The notes beneath the pieces were generated by a model. It ran no database searches, was not told the DNA's origin, and worked only from the letters and a program-made list of their open reading frames with translations. Below are positions 6,507 through 13,539 of a stretch of DNA of 16,117 bases, one piece after another; the first letter of the stretch is position 1; the number at the start of each line of letters is the position of its first letter. A program made the position numbers and the translations under genes. Source of the DNA: Fimenecus sp045579305 (GTDB lineage Bacteria; Bacillota; Clostridia; Oscillospirales; Acutalibacteraceae); assembly GCA_045579305.1 (NCBI GenBank), contig JAZNLY010000058.1, positions 1 to 16,117 of the forward strand, read 5' to 3'.

Positions 6507-6857
6507 CTACTTGAAAACGTACTGCACAAGAATCATATAAAAAATGGTTCCTGTTCCTATACTTAACAGGTTATTCCTTTTCCAGACATGTAACAGTACA
6601 ACCACAAGACCTGCAATTAATTCGGGTAATCCGAATGGCGCAGAGGTAATTTCAACACTTTTGAAGCAATAGACAACAAGCATACCTATTACTGCCGGTG
6701 GCAATACTTTGCCGAGATACTGTACCGCTTTCGGAATTTCTTTGCCTTCAGGGAAAAGGATGAATGGGATAGCTCTTGTTGCAAGGGTCGTAAACGCCAC
6801 AAGCAATATAATTACAACAGAACGCCAGAATGAAACGGGAAGATTAGTCATCGCCAT
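6507..6857 (-). CDS. azlD: AzlD-type branched-chain amino acid export subunit
   Basis: A small, almost wholly hydrophobic membrane protein (116 residues) of the AzlD family, which pairs with AzlC to export branched-chain amino acids and analogues. The family signature TRAIPFILFP is at about residues 27-36. Roughly four membrane segments follow, including VLPPAVIGMLVVY and LPELIAGLVVVLL. The reading frame overlaps the end of azlC, the usual AzlCD coupling. Two starts are possible: ATG 6857, 3 bases behind GGGGAGG, and ATG 6851 (MTNLPVSF), 9 bases behind it. The second has the better spacing. The substrate is not visible in the sequence. Confidence 0.92.
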   Translation of the reverse strand: MAMTNLPVSFWRSVVIILLVAFTTLATRAIPFILFPEGKEIPKAVQYLGKVLPPAVIGMLVVYCFKSVEITSAPFGLPELIAGLVVVLLHVWKRNNLLSIGTGTIFYMILVQYVFK

Positions 6858-7572
6858 ATACCTCCCCTGTTCTGTTTTTCTTTTCTTCTATTCTATGACT
6901 TGAAAGAAGAACAATCATAATGATTATCATAGAAGGAAGAATAAAGCTGTCCTTACCAAACACAAGAAGACTTATGACACTTGCAAGAACACCAACTATT
7001 GCAGGAAAATGATTTTTCTTTTCAAACCACTGTTCAACAAAAATAACAATAAAGAGTGCAGTCATCGCAAAGTCAATACCTGTTGAATCAAATGGAATAA
7101 GTGTTCCTGCGATTCCTCCAATCATAGACCCGATTATCCAATAACTCTGGTCAAGAGTTGAAAGTGCAAATAAGAATTTTCCTCTGTCAACACCCGGTGG
7201 TGTTTTCGTAAGAAAATAAAGAGAATATGTTTCGTCGGTCAATGAGAAAATCATATAGGGTTTCTTTTTCCCTGAATCATTGAATTTATCAAGCAAGGAT
7301 AGTCCATAAAAAATATGACGGACATTCACCATAAACGTCAGAAACACAACCTGAAAAAGGCTTACCGATGGGTCAAAGAAATTCACGGCAAGATATTGAC
7401 CTGAACCGGCATAAACCAACAGACTCATAAATCCTGCCCAAAGGAAATTGTAACCTTTTTCAGCAAACATAACACCAAAGGCTATACCGATAAAAAGATA
7501 ACCTGTCATTACGGGTATTGTGTGTGGAAATGCCGCTTTATAGGCAGCTTTGTATGTGTTTTGCTTTTCCAA
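6844..7572 (-). CDS. azlC: AzlC-type branched-chain amino acid exporter, large subunit
   Basis: The main permease of the AzlCD exporter, about 242 residues. Seen: the family's early PVMTGYLFIGIAFG segment, AGSGQYLAVNFF, the conserved NVRHIFYGLSL loop and SLTDETYSLYF, then several hydrophobic segments and a charged C-terminal tail. The frame can begin with GTG at 7581, but that codon has no ribosome binding site. A TTG at 7572 (giving MEKQNTYKAAYK) has GGTGA 5 bases upstream and is preferred. The promoter at 7590-7618 predicts a message starting near 7583, so the leader is only about 10 bases. It is divergent from the yitT-type gene, and azlD overlaps its 3' end. Confidence 0.92.
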   Translation of the reverse strand: MEKQNTYKAAYKAAFPHTIPVMTGYLFIGIAFGVMFAEKGYNFLWAGFMSLLVYAGSGQYLAVNFFDPSVSLFQVVFLTFMVNVRHIFYGLSLLDKFNDSGKKKPYMIFSLTDETYSLYFLTKTPPGVDRGKFLFALSTLDQSYWIIGSMIGGIAGTLIPFDSTGIDFAMTALFIVIFVEQWFEKKNHFPAIVGVLASVISLLVFGKDSFILPSMIIIMIVLLSSHRIEEKKNRTGEVYGDD

Positions 7573-7589
7573 AATAATCACCGTGAATG

Positions 7590-7618
7590 ATTTTACTACA
7601 TTAAAGCAATAAAGTCAA
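7590..7618 (-). promoter_or_regulatory. Promoter of azlC-azlD
   Basis: On the minus strand TTGACT (7618-7613), 17 bases, TAAAAT (7595-7590). The predicted start near 7583 is almost at the coding region, so the message would have a very short leader or be near leaderless. Confidence 0.7.
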
Positions 7619-7672
7619 CAGAAAATGTCCAAATTCTGTAAATGAGAAATATAAAACACTCATTCAATAAAG

Positions 7673-7701
7673 TTGCATGTGTTTCAAATTTCTGTTATAC
7701 T
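7673..7701 (+). promoter_or_regulatory. Promoter of the yitT-type gene (extended -10)
   Basis: TTGCAT (7673-7678), 17 bases, TATACT (7696-7701), with TG one base before the -10 box (extended -10). It lies about 30 bases upstream of the start codon and faces away from the azlC promoter. Confidence 0.75.
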
Positions 7702-7731
7702 ATTATATATAATAAACGTACGGAGGTAATA

Positions 7732-8652
7732 ATGAATAAAACCAACGTTAAAAAATTAAAAAATCATGTTATTGAGGAATTAAAAGGACTTAAAATCATA
7801 AATTTTTTTATTCTTTTTGTTGCAGGTATTATAAACTCTATCGGCGTTACAATGTTTTTAGCTCCTGTGAATCTTTATGACAGTGGTGTTTCAGGCACAT
7901 CAATGCTTTTATGGCAAATTACTCCTGAGGAATTTAATCTTTCTTTTTTCCTCGTTATAATCAACATACCACTTTTCCTTTTTGGTCTTAAAAAACAAGG
8001 GTTACAATTTACAATATACTCTGTATGGACAGTATTGATTTATTCTTTTTCCTCTTTTCTGATTACAGATGTTCTGCCCATTAACGTGACTGACTCGTCA
8101 CCATTCGCCGGAAAGGATTTGGTTCTTTGTGCGATTTTCGGCGGACTTATTTCAGGTGTGGGCAGTGGTCTTACAATTCGTTATGGCGGTGCTATTGATG
8201 GTATTGAAGTTATGGCGGTTATTTTCTCGAAAAAGCTCAACATGACCGTTGGCACTTTTGTAATGATTTACAATGTAATTCTCTATATTATAATAGGTAT
8301 TGTTTTCAAAAGTTGGGAACTTCCACTTTATTCGATTATTACTTATGCAGTTGGAATCAAATCAGTCGACTTTATCGTTGAAGGTCTTGATAAAGGAAAA
8401 TCAGTTATGATTATTACTGAAATGGAGGAAGAAGTATGTGATGCTTTAAGCACTAATTTCGGTTACGGAGTTACACAGATTCACGCTACAGGATATTACT
8501 CAGGTAAACCCCGTTCAGTTATCTACTTTGTTGTGAACCGCTTTCAGATTGCAAAACTCAAAATGATTGTTTCAGCCATTGACCCATCGGCTTTTATCAC
8601 AATTTCGGAAACCTCCGACGTACTTGGTAGCAGTATCAAAGGTAAAAACTGA
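7732..8652 (+). CDS. YitT-family (DUF161/DUF2179) membrane protein
   Basis: A 306-residue integral membrane protein. The N-terminal two thirds has about five to six hydrophobic segments (first FFILFVAGIINSIGVTMFLAP), with the family's GG-rich loop SGVGSGLTIRYGGAIDGIEV. The C-terminal soluble part (about 220-300, from KSVMIITEMEEEVCDAL to ITISETSDVLG) is a DUF2179 domain. Proteins of this family are widespread in Firmicutes, and their biochemical role is not established. The start is ATG 7732, with GGAGGT at 7722-7727; the frame continues upstream to 7642, but that part has no ribosome binding site and would begin upstream of the promoter. The gene appears monocistronic, though no clear terminator follows it. 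Confidence 0.93.
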   Translation: MNKTNVKKLKNHVIEELKGLKIINFFILFVAGIINSIGVTMFLAPVNLYDSGVSGTSMLLWQITPEEFNLSFFLVIINIPLFLFGLKKQGLQFTIYSVWTVLIYSFSSFLITDVLPINVTDSSPFAGKDLVLCAIFGGLISGVGSGLTIRYGGAIDGIEVMAVIFSKKLNMTVGTFVMIYNVILYIIIGIVFKSWELPLYSIITYAVGIKSVDFIVEGLDKGKSVMIITEMEEEVCDALSTNFGYGVTQIHATGYYSGKPRSVIYFVVNRFQIAKLKMIVSAIDPSAFITISETSDVLGSSIKGKN

Positions 8653-8714
8653 TTATTTATTATATATTTCAGCTTCCTGATATGAGTAAATTTTAACAAA
8701 ATTGCTTATGGTAC

Positions 8715-8743
8715 TTGCATATTTTTAAAATACATTGTATAAT
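8715..8743 (+). promoter_or_regulatory. Promoter of the TAXI-TRAP transporter operon
   Basis: TTGCAT (8715-8720), 17 bases, TATAAT (8738-8743), with a leader of about 58 bases ahead of the start codon at 8808. The rest of the 155-base gap after the yitT-type gene is AT-rich with no other structure seen. Confidence 0.85.
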
Positions 8744-8807
8744 ATTACTAATTTAATTTCGCATAATGTATTTTTATTCGTGCGGAACAAAAAAAGGAGG
8801 ATATTTT

Positions 8808-9755
8808 ATGAAAAAAAGATTAGTAGTAGTTCTCGCATTAGTTCTCGCTTTCACATCTGTTTTCTTTGCAGGTTGTGGTAAGGATGACACTATTTATGTG
8901 GGTTCAGGTGGCACAACAGGTACATATTATGGTTTCTGTAATGTTGTTGCGACTGTTATCAACGAAAAGACTGATATGAATCTTTCGGTTCAGTCATCAG
9001 GTGCTTCAAAAGCAAATATTCTTGGCATTGCCGACGGTGAAGTTGATATGGCTATCGTTCAGAACGACGTTATGGACTATGCTTACAGCGGAACATCACT
9101 TTTCGAAAGTGACGGCAAAATACAGAGTTTCTCAACTCTCGGTGCAGTTTATGCTGAAGTTTGTCAGGTAGTTGCTCGTGCTGATTCAGGTATCAAGACA
9201 ATTGCCGACCTTAAGGGCAAGAAAGTTTCTGTTGGTGATGGCGGTTCAGGTGTTGAATTCAACGCTCAGCAGATTCTCGGTGCTTACGACATTACATTTG
9301 AAGATATCGAAAAATCAAATCTTAGCTTTAATGATTCAGCAAATGCTCTTAAAGATGGCACAATTGATGCTTTCTTCTGCACAGCAGGTGCTCCAACAGT
9401 TGCAATTACAGACCTCTCAACAACAACAGGTATCGTTCTCCTTGGTGTTGATGATGAACATCTTTCAAAACTTCAGGCTGATTATGCTTTCTATACCGCA
9501 TATAAAATTCCTGCAGAGACATACAAGGGTGTTGCAGAAGTTACAACAGTTGCAGTTAAAGCTACATTTATCGTAAGCAACGACCTTAGTGAAGACACTG
9601 TTTATAACCTTACAAAGGCTATCTATGAAAACGCAGGTGAATATTCACACGATAAGGCTAAGGAAATGAATCTTGAGTATGCAGTTACAGGTATTACTGT
9701 ACCTTTCCACCCTGGTGCAGATAAATACTTCAAAGAAGTTGGCGCTATTAAATAA
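8808..9755 (+). CDS. TAXI-family TRAP transporter solute-binding lipoprotein
   Basis: The extracytoplasmic ligand-binding subunit of a TAXI-type TRAP transporter, 315 residues. It has a lipoprotein signal (MKKRL, hydrophobic core, FAGC with Cys23), so it is tethered to the membrane as expected in a Gram-positive cell. Family features follow: YVGSGGTTGTYYGFCNVVA, LSVQSSGASKANILGIADGEVDMAIVQNDV, the KGKKVSVGDGGSGVE segment, and DAFFCTAGAPT. The start at 8808 has AAGGAGG 7 bases upstream; the frame extends to 8766 without one. It is first in a three-gene operon, and its TAA overlaps the next ATG by one base. TAXI ligands are mostly unknown, with glutamate and related acids reported for some; the ligand here is not predictable. 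Confidence 0.96.
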   Translation: MKKRLVVVLALVLAFTSVFFAGCGKDDTIYVGSGGTTGTYYGFCNVVATVINEKTDMNLSVQSSGASKANILGIADGEVDMAIVQNDVMDYAYSGTSLFESDGKIQSFSTLGAVYAEVCQVVARADSGIKTIADLKGKKVSVGDGGSGVEFNAQQILGAYDITFEDIEKSNLSFNDSANALKDGTIDAFFCTAGAPTVAITDLSTTTGIVLLGVDDEHLSKLQADYAFYTAYKIPAETYKGVAEVTTVAVKATFIVSNDLSEDTVYNLTKAIYENAGEYSHDKAKEMNLEYAVTGITVPFHPGADKYFKEVGAIK

Positions 9756-10282
9756 TGAGCCAAACAACCTTAAAAAGTTCTAAAAAAAGGTTAATTGTAG
9801 CAGCCGTTTTAATGATAATCATTACAGCGGCTGCTGTTTTAATAAATCTTTGTTCCACCTCCTACCTTGTTATGTATGTTGATGACTCAGATACAAGATA
9901 CCTCACGCAGAAGGCAGAAGAAGGACTTATGTTTTCGGTGGAATTTATACACTCGGTTAACCAGACTCCTTTAAAGGATACTTATATAATTGAGAATGAG
10001 CAAATCAAAGCTTATTCCACCACTTATCGTTCATTTGGTGCAGGTGTTCAGACCTCACTTGATGAGGGACAAACCATGACCTATGACGATGAAGGGAATA
10101 TGGTCATTACGGGTTTTGATATTACTTATGACCCGTTAAGATATGTTGTTGGTACTGTTTCTGACCATATTCTCACTATTGATGGCAGGGAAATCAGCCT
10201 TCGTGACCTTTGCGGAAGGAATGCAAAGGTTGTTTTTGAAATTGCCACACCATTTGAAATTCTGACGAAAGGATTGTTGTAG
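9755..10282 (+). CDS. DUF1850 protein of the TAXI-TRAP operon
   Basis: A 175-residue protein with a basic N-terminus, one hydrophobic segment at about residues 13-32 (an uncleaved anchor or signal), and an extracytoplasmic beta-rich part. The conserved pieces FIHSVNQTPLKDTY and FGAGVQTSLDEG match the DUF1850 family as I know it, which is typically encoded between a TAXI binding protein and a fused TRAP permease. Its ATG overlaps the upstream stop codon (TAATG) and the TRAP permease starts 4 bases after its stop, so all three are translated together. The function is unknown; the strict context suggests an accessory transporter subunit. Confidence 0.85.
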   Translation: MSQTTLKSSKKRLIVAAVLMIIITAAAVLINLCSTSYLVMYVDDSDTRYLTQKAEEGLMFSVEFIHSVNQTPLKDTYIIENEQIKAYSTTYRSFGAGVQTSLDEGQTMTYDDEGNMVITGFDITYDPLRYVVGTVSDHILTIDGREISLRDLCGRNAKVVFEIATPFEILTKGLL

Positions 10283-10285
10283 TTA

Positions 10286-12262
10286 ATGTCAGATATAAAC
10301 ACAAAACCAATTATTATGGAAGCTGACGAAGAAGTAATTGACGTTGATAAAATAATGGCAGACTTTGATAAGGAGTCGAATACCCGTGAATTTTCAGGCA
10401 TCTTCCAAAAGATTATTAAAGGCGCTATGGTGCTCTTTTCCCTTTATGTTATGTTCGATGGCTGGACAGGAACCATGGAGAAAAGACAAAAAATGGCATG
10501 GTTTATAGGTATCATTGTCCTTTTCGCCTTTATCATATTCCCCAGTCACAAGAAAGAAAAAAAGAAACTGAATCATGTGCCTTTTTATGATTGGATTTTT
10601 GCCGCATTAGGTGCCGGTTCATTCTTCTACTATGCAATAAACTGTCAAGCTATCGTTGACAGAGCATCAAGAATCAACGAAATCGATATTGCAATTGCCA
10701 TTGTTGGTACTCTTTTGTTATTTGAGGCTTGCAGAAGAGTTGTTGGATTACCTATCGTATGTGTTTCTGCAGCATTTATTGTCTATGCATTTTTTGTAGT
10801 TAACCGTAATCCATTGAGAGTCATTGTATACAAACTCTTCTACACAACAGAGGGTATTGCGGGTACACCACTTAATGTTTGTGCATCATTTATTGTTCTT
10901 TTCATAATATTTGCATCATTCCTTGAGCAATCAGGTATCGGCGCATTTTTCGTTGACCTTGCTAACTCAGTCGCAGGTAAATCTATTGGTGGTCCTGCTA
11001 AGGTTGCTGTTATTTCAAGTGCAATGGAAGGTATGTATTCAGGTTCTTCTGTTGCTAACACAGTTGGTAGCGGTTCTGTTACAATCCCTACTATGAAGCG
11101 TTGCGGATACAAACCTGAATTTGCTGCAGCAGTTGAGGCTGCTGCTTCAACTGGTGGTCAGATTATGCCACCTATCATGGGTGCTGCTGCATTCCTTATG
11201 ACTGAATACACCGGTCTTCCATATGCACAGATTGCTATTGCTGCAATTCTTCCTGCAGTTCTTTATTTCACCGGTATTTTTATGATGATTCACTTTGAGG
11301 CAAAGAAACTTGGTCTTAAAGGTCTTCCAAAAGAATCTATTCCTAATTTCTTTAAACTTGTTATATCAAAGGGATACCTTCTTCTCCCTGTTGTAGCACT
11401 CGTTGTTGCGATGAATCATTTCTCACCTGCAAAGGCTGCGATTATTGCTATTCTTGTTGCAATCGGTGTTAAGCTTGTTGAAGGTATTATCAAATCAATT
11501 GTTCACAAGAAATGGGAATTTGATATCGCGCTTTACATTCAATCACTTGCAAACGGTACTAAAAACGCTATCGGTGTTGCTCTTGCATGTGCGGTTGCTG
11601 GTTGTATTTCTGCAATGGTACAGCAGACAGGTCTTGCTAATGTGCTTTCATCACTCGTTCAATCAGCATCACAGATTCATCCGATTTTTGCATTGATGCT
11701 CACAATGCTTATGTGTATCGTTCTTGGTATGGGTGTTCCTACAACTGCGAACTATGTTATTATGGCGTCAATGGTTGCACCAATTCTTATGCGTAGTTTA
11801 AGTCTTCCTATACTTGCTGCACACATGTTCGTATTCTATTTCGGCATTGTTGCTGACATTACACCTCCTGTTGCTCTTGCTGCATATGCAGGCTCTGCTA
11901 TTGCAAAATCAAATCCTCTTAAAACAGGTGTTACGGCTACAAGACTTGCTATCACAGCATTCATTGTTCCTTACATTTTTGCATTCAGTCCTGAAATGCT
12001 CATTATCGGTTCAGATAAACCTTGGTATGAAATCGTACTTTTAGTTGTTACTGCTCTTTGTGGTATCTATATTCTTTCTGCCGGTATGGAAGGATATATG
12101 TTTAAAGATATGCCTTGGTGGGAAAGAATTCTCGCTCTTGCAGGTGGTCTTTGTATGATTATTCCTGGTCTTGTAACTGATGCAGTCGGCCTTGCTCTCA
12201 TTATTCTTATATTTATCCTCCAGAAAATCGGAGCAAAAAAGAAACAGAAAAAAACAGCATAA
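10286..12262 (+). CDS. TRAP transporter fused permease (4TM/12TM)
   Basis: The membrane part of the TAXI-TRAP system, 658 residues, with the small (DctQ-like) and large (DctM-like) subunits fused. A polar N-terminus of about 45 residues is followed by the small-subunit segments up to about residue 180. The large-subunit core then shows GGPAKVAVISSAMEGMYSGS, TIPTMKRCGY, AAASTGGQIMPPIMGAAAFLM and, in the second half, LGMGVPTTANYV and ITPPVALAAYAG. The repeated GG/PP-type loops are characteristic of the two scaffold halves. Uptake is driven by an ion gradient in characterised TRAP systems. The last residues are very lysine-rich. The gene ends 17 bases before a strong terminator. Confidence 0.96.
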   Translation: MSDINTKPIIMEADEEVIDVDKIMADFDKESNTREFSGIFQKIIKGAMVLFSLYVMFDGWTGTMEKRQKMAWFIGIIVLFAFIIFPSHKKEKKKLNHVPFYDWIFAALGAGSFFYYAINCQAIVDRASRINEIDIAIAIVGTLLLFEACRRVVGLPIVCVSAAFIVYAFFVVNRNPLRVIVYKLFYTTEGIAGTPLNVCASFIVLFIIFASFLEQSGIGAFFVDLANSVAGKSIGGPAKVAVISSAMEGMYSGSSVANTVGSGSVTIPTMKRCGYKPEFAAAVEAAASTGGQIMPPIMGAAAFLMTEYTGLPYAQIAIAAILPAVLYFTGIFMMIHFEAKKLGLKGLPKESIPNFFKLVISKGYLLLPVVALVVAMNHFSPAKAAIIAILVAIGVKLVEGIIKSIVHKKWEFDIALYIQSLANGTKNAIGVALACAVAGCISAMVQQTGLANVLSSLVQSASQIHPIFALMLTMLMCIVLGMGVPTTANYVIMASMVAPILMRSLSLPILAAHMFVFYFGIVADITPPVALAAYAGSAIAKSNPLKTGVTATRLAITAFIVPYIFAFSPEMLIIGSDKPWYEIVLLVVTALCGIYILSAGMEGYMFKDMPWWERILALAGGLCMIIPGLVTDAVGLALIILIFILQKIGAKKKQKKTA

Positions 12263-12279
12263 AACAGTTAAAATTTAAT

Positions 12280-12317
12280 GGCGTTGTGTTGAAATATACA
12301 CAGCGCCTTTTATTTTA
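12280..12317 (+). terminator. Rho-independent terminator of the TRAP operon
   Basis: The stem GGCGTTGTGT (12280-12289) pairs with ACACAGCGCC (12298-12307) through one G-T wobble, and is followed by TTTTATTTTA. It closes the TAXI-DUF1850-permease unit. Confidence 0.92.
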
Positions 12318-12346
12318 GGTTTATTTCATAAATCGAAGTTTGTAGA

Positions 12347-12372
12347 GATAAATGCAAAACGCAAAGTGCAAA
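12347..12372 (+). repeat. Copy of the A-rich dispersed repeat seen at the groEL end
   Basis: GATAAATGCAAAACGCAAA (12347-12365) is identical to the minus strand at 22-4. Here it is extended by GTGCAAAATG, so a GCAAA(A/G) unit is repeated three times, and is followed by TCGGAACTGCGTTGCGATTG. The rest of this 267-base gap (12318-12584) is AT-rich. It holds an imperfect palindrome at 12435-12475 (AATTCCC-AATTA against TAATTAGGGATT with bulges) and the araC-type promoter; no small gene was found. Confidence 0.5.
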
Positions 12373-12530
12373 ATGTCGGAACTGCGTTGCGATTGTAATA
12401 ATAACTAATATGATTTATTCAACAAAAAAATGTTAATTCCCAATTAGCACCATTTGGGTAGCGTAATTAGGGATTTAAAACAGCAAAAAATAACCAATAG
12501 AAAATCATAACATACAAACTTTGAAAACTA

Positions 12531-12560
12531 TTGCTTTTCATTTTATATAGATGGTATAAT
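12531..12560 (+). promoter_or_regulatory. Promoter of the AraC-family regulator (extended -10)
   Basis: Extended -10 TGGTATAAT (12552-12560), with a weak -35 box TTGCTT (12531-12536) at 18-base spacing. Transcription should start near 12567, about 18 bases ahead of the GTG start codon. Confidence 0.65.
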
Positions 12561-12584
12561 TATCTAAACTTTTAATTTCTAGGG

Positions 12585-13439
12585 GTGATAATTATTAAAC
12601 AGATTGATACAGGCATACTTTTAAATTCTCAGATACAATTCTTTTCAATATCTGCTCTTGCGAAAAAGTTATATTATAATGTACTTTGCATAGGACACTT
12701 CTTCTGTGACAATAACTATCATCTTACTCGTGAGAACTACGACAGTATCTTGCTTTTACTTATAAAAGATGGTAGTTTTACATTTTGTGACAATAAAGGA
12801 GAATTTGTCACAGCACATAAAAACAGCATCGTTGTACTTGATTGTTATGAACCTCACGAATATTGTACTAATGATAATACTGAGTTTTTATGGATGCACA
12901 TTGATGGAGTAAATAGCCGCGAATTCTGCAAAGAGATATTAAATGCAAATGGTAATCTTGTCAAAGACGCTGTATTCAGTGAAGCAGAAAGACTGTTTTT
13001 GAAGATATATAATAGTCTGGAAGAGAATAATGCATCTGAAGGTGAACTATCTTCTTCCATTCATCGTCTCCTTGTACAACTTGTGACAAATGAAGTTAAA
13101 GAAAAGAATAATGATAGAAGTAAAAATATTGTAAACAGAACCAAAGATTATATCACAGAGCATCTTGATGAAAATTTAACAACACAGATTCTGGCAGACG
13201 AGTTTCATATCAGCCCTACTCATTTGTCAAGACTTTTCAGACAACAGACAGGCTTTTCACCTTATGACTATGTTATTGCCGAACGAATAAACAAGGCAAA
13301 GGAATATCTTCTTACAACGGACAAAAGTGTAACGGATATAGCATATCTCACCGGTTTCAATTCTCAGGCAAACTTTATTTATTGCTTCAAAAATCATGAA
13401 GGAATTTCACCTGGCAGATTCCGTAAACTTAAGTTTTAA
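12585..13439 (+). CDS. AraC-family transcriptional regulator
   Basis: A 284-residue regulator. The N-terminal part (about 40-110) is a cupin-like AraC ligand-binding domain (LLLIKDGSFTFCDNKGEF, then IVVLDCYEPHEYC). The C-terminal 100 residues are a double helix-turn-helix: LTTQILADEFHISPTHLSRLF, then SVTDIAYLTGFNSQANFIYCFK, ending in the usual GISPGRFRK. There is no ATG near the N-terminus. GTG at 12585 is the only standard start, though GGGGTGAT overlaps it and could instead serve an ATT at 12594, so the exact start is uncertain. Its position directly upstream of, and in the same direction as, a corrinoid methyltransferase operon suggests that it senses a substrate and activates that operon. 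The ligand is unknown. Confidence 0.92.
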   Translation: MIIIKQIDTGILLNSQIQFFSISALAKKLYYNVLCIGHFFCDNNYHLTRENYDSILLLLIKDGSFTFCDNKGEFVTAHKNSIVVLDCYEPHEYCTNDNTEFLWMHIDGVNSREFCKEILNANGNLVKDAVFSEAERLFLKIYNSLEENNASEGELSSSIHRLLVQLVTNEVKEKNNDRSKNIVNRTKDYITEHLDENLTTQILADEFHISPTHLSRLFRQQTGFSPYDYVIAERINKAKEYLLTTDKSVTDIAYLTGFNSQANFIYCFKNHEGISPGRFRKLKF

Positions 13440-13462
13440 TTATGTCAGGATTTCTAAACTTT

Positions 13463-13497
13463 AAGGCAGTATTTTGAAATACTGTCTTTTCTTTTTG
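13463..13497 (+). terminator. Probable terminator after the AraC-type gene
   Basis: CAGTATTT (13467-13474) and AAATACTG (13477-13484) form a stem whose innermost pairs must open into the loop, followed by CTTTTCTTTTT. It separates the regulator from the methyltransferase operon, whose start codon is at 13540. Between them the AT-rich sequence has no good consensus promoter, consistent with activator-dependent transcription. Confidence 0.7.
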
Positions 13498-13539
13498 GAG
13501 TACAATTAAAATATAAATAATCTGAAAAGGATTGATTAT

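Noticed and set aside
9172..9576. 134-codon frame inside the TAXI binding-protein gene
   Set aside because: Gln/Leu-rich translation of the +1 frame of a clear gene; no independent start signals.
12435..12475. Imperfect palindrome with competing CCCAA/TTGGG pairing, considered as an attenuator for the AraC-type gene
   Set aside because: It lies upstream of the best promoter, has bulges and no T-run, and may just be part of a repeat remnant.
13440..13539. Possible cobalamin riboswitch ahead of the corrinoid operon
   Set aside because: Only 100 bases are available, half taken by the terminator of the upstream gene; no B12-box-like sequence.
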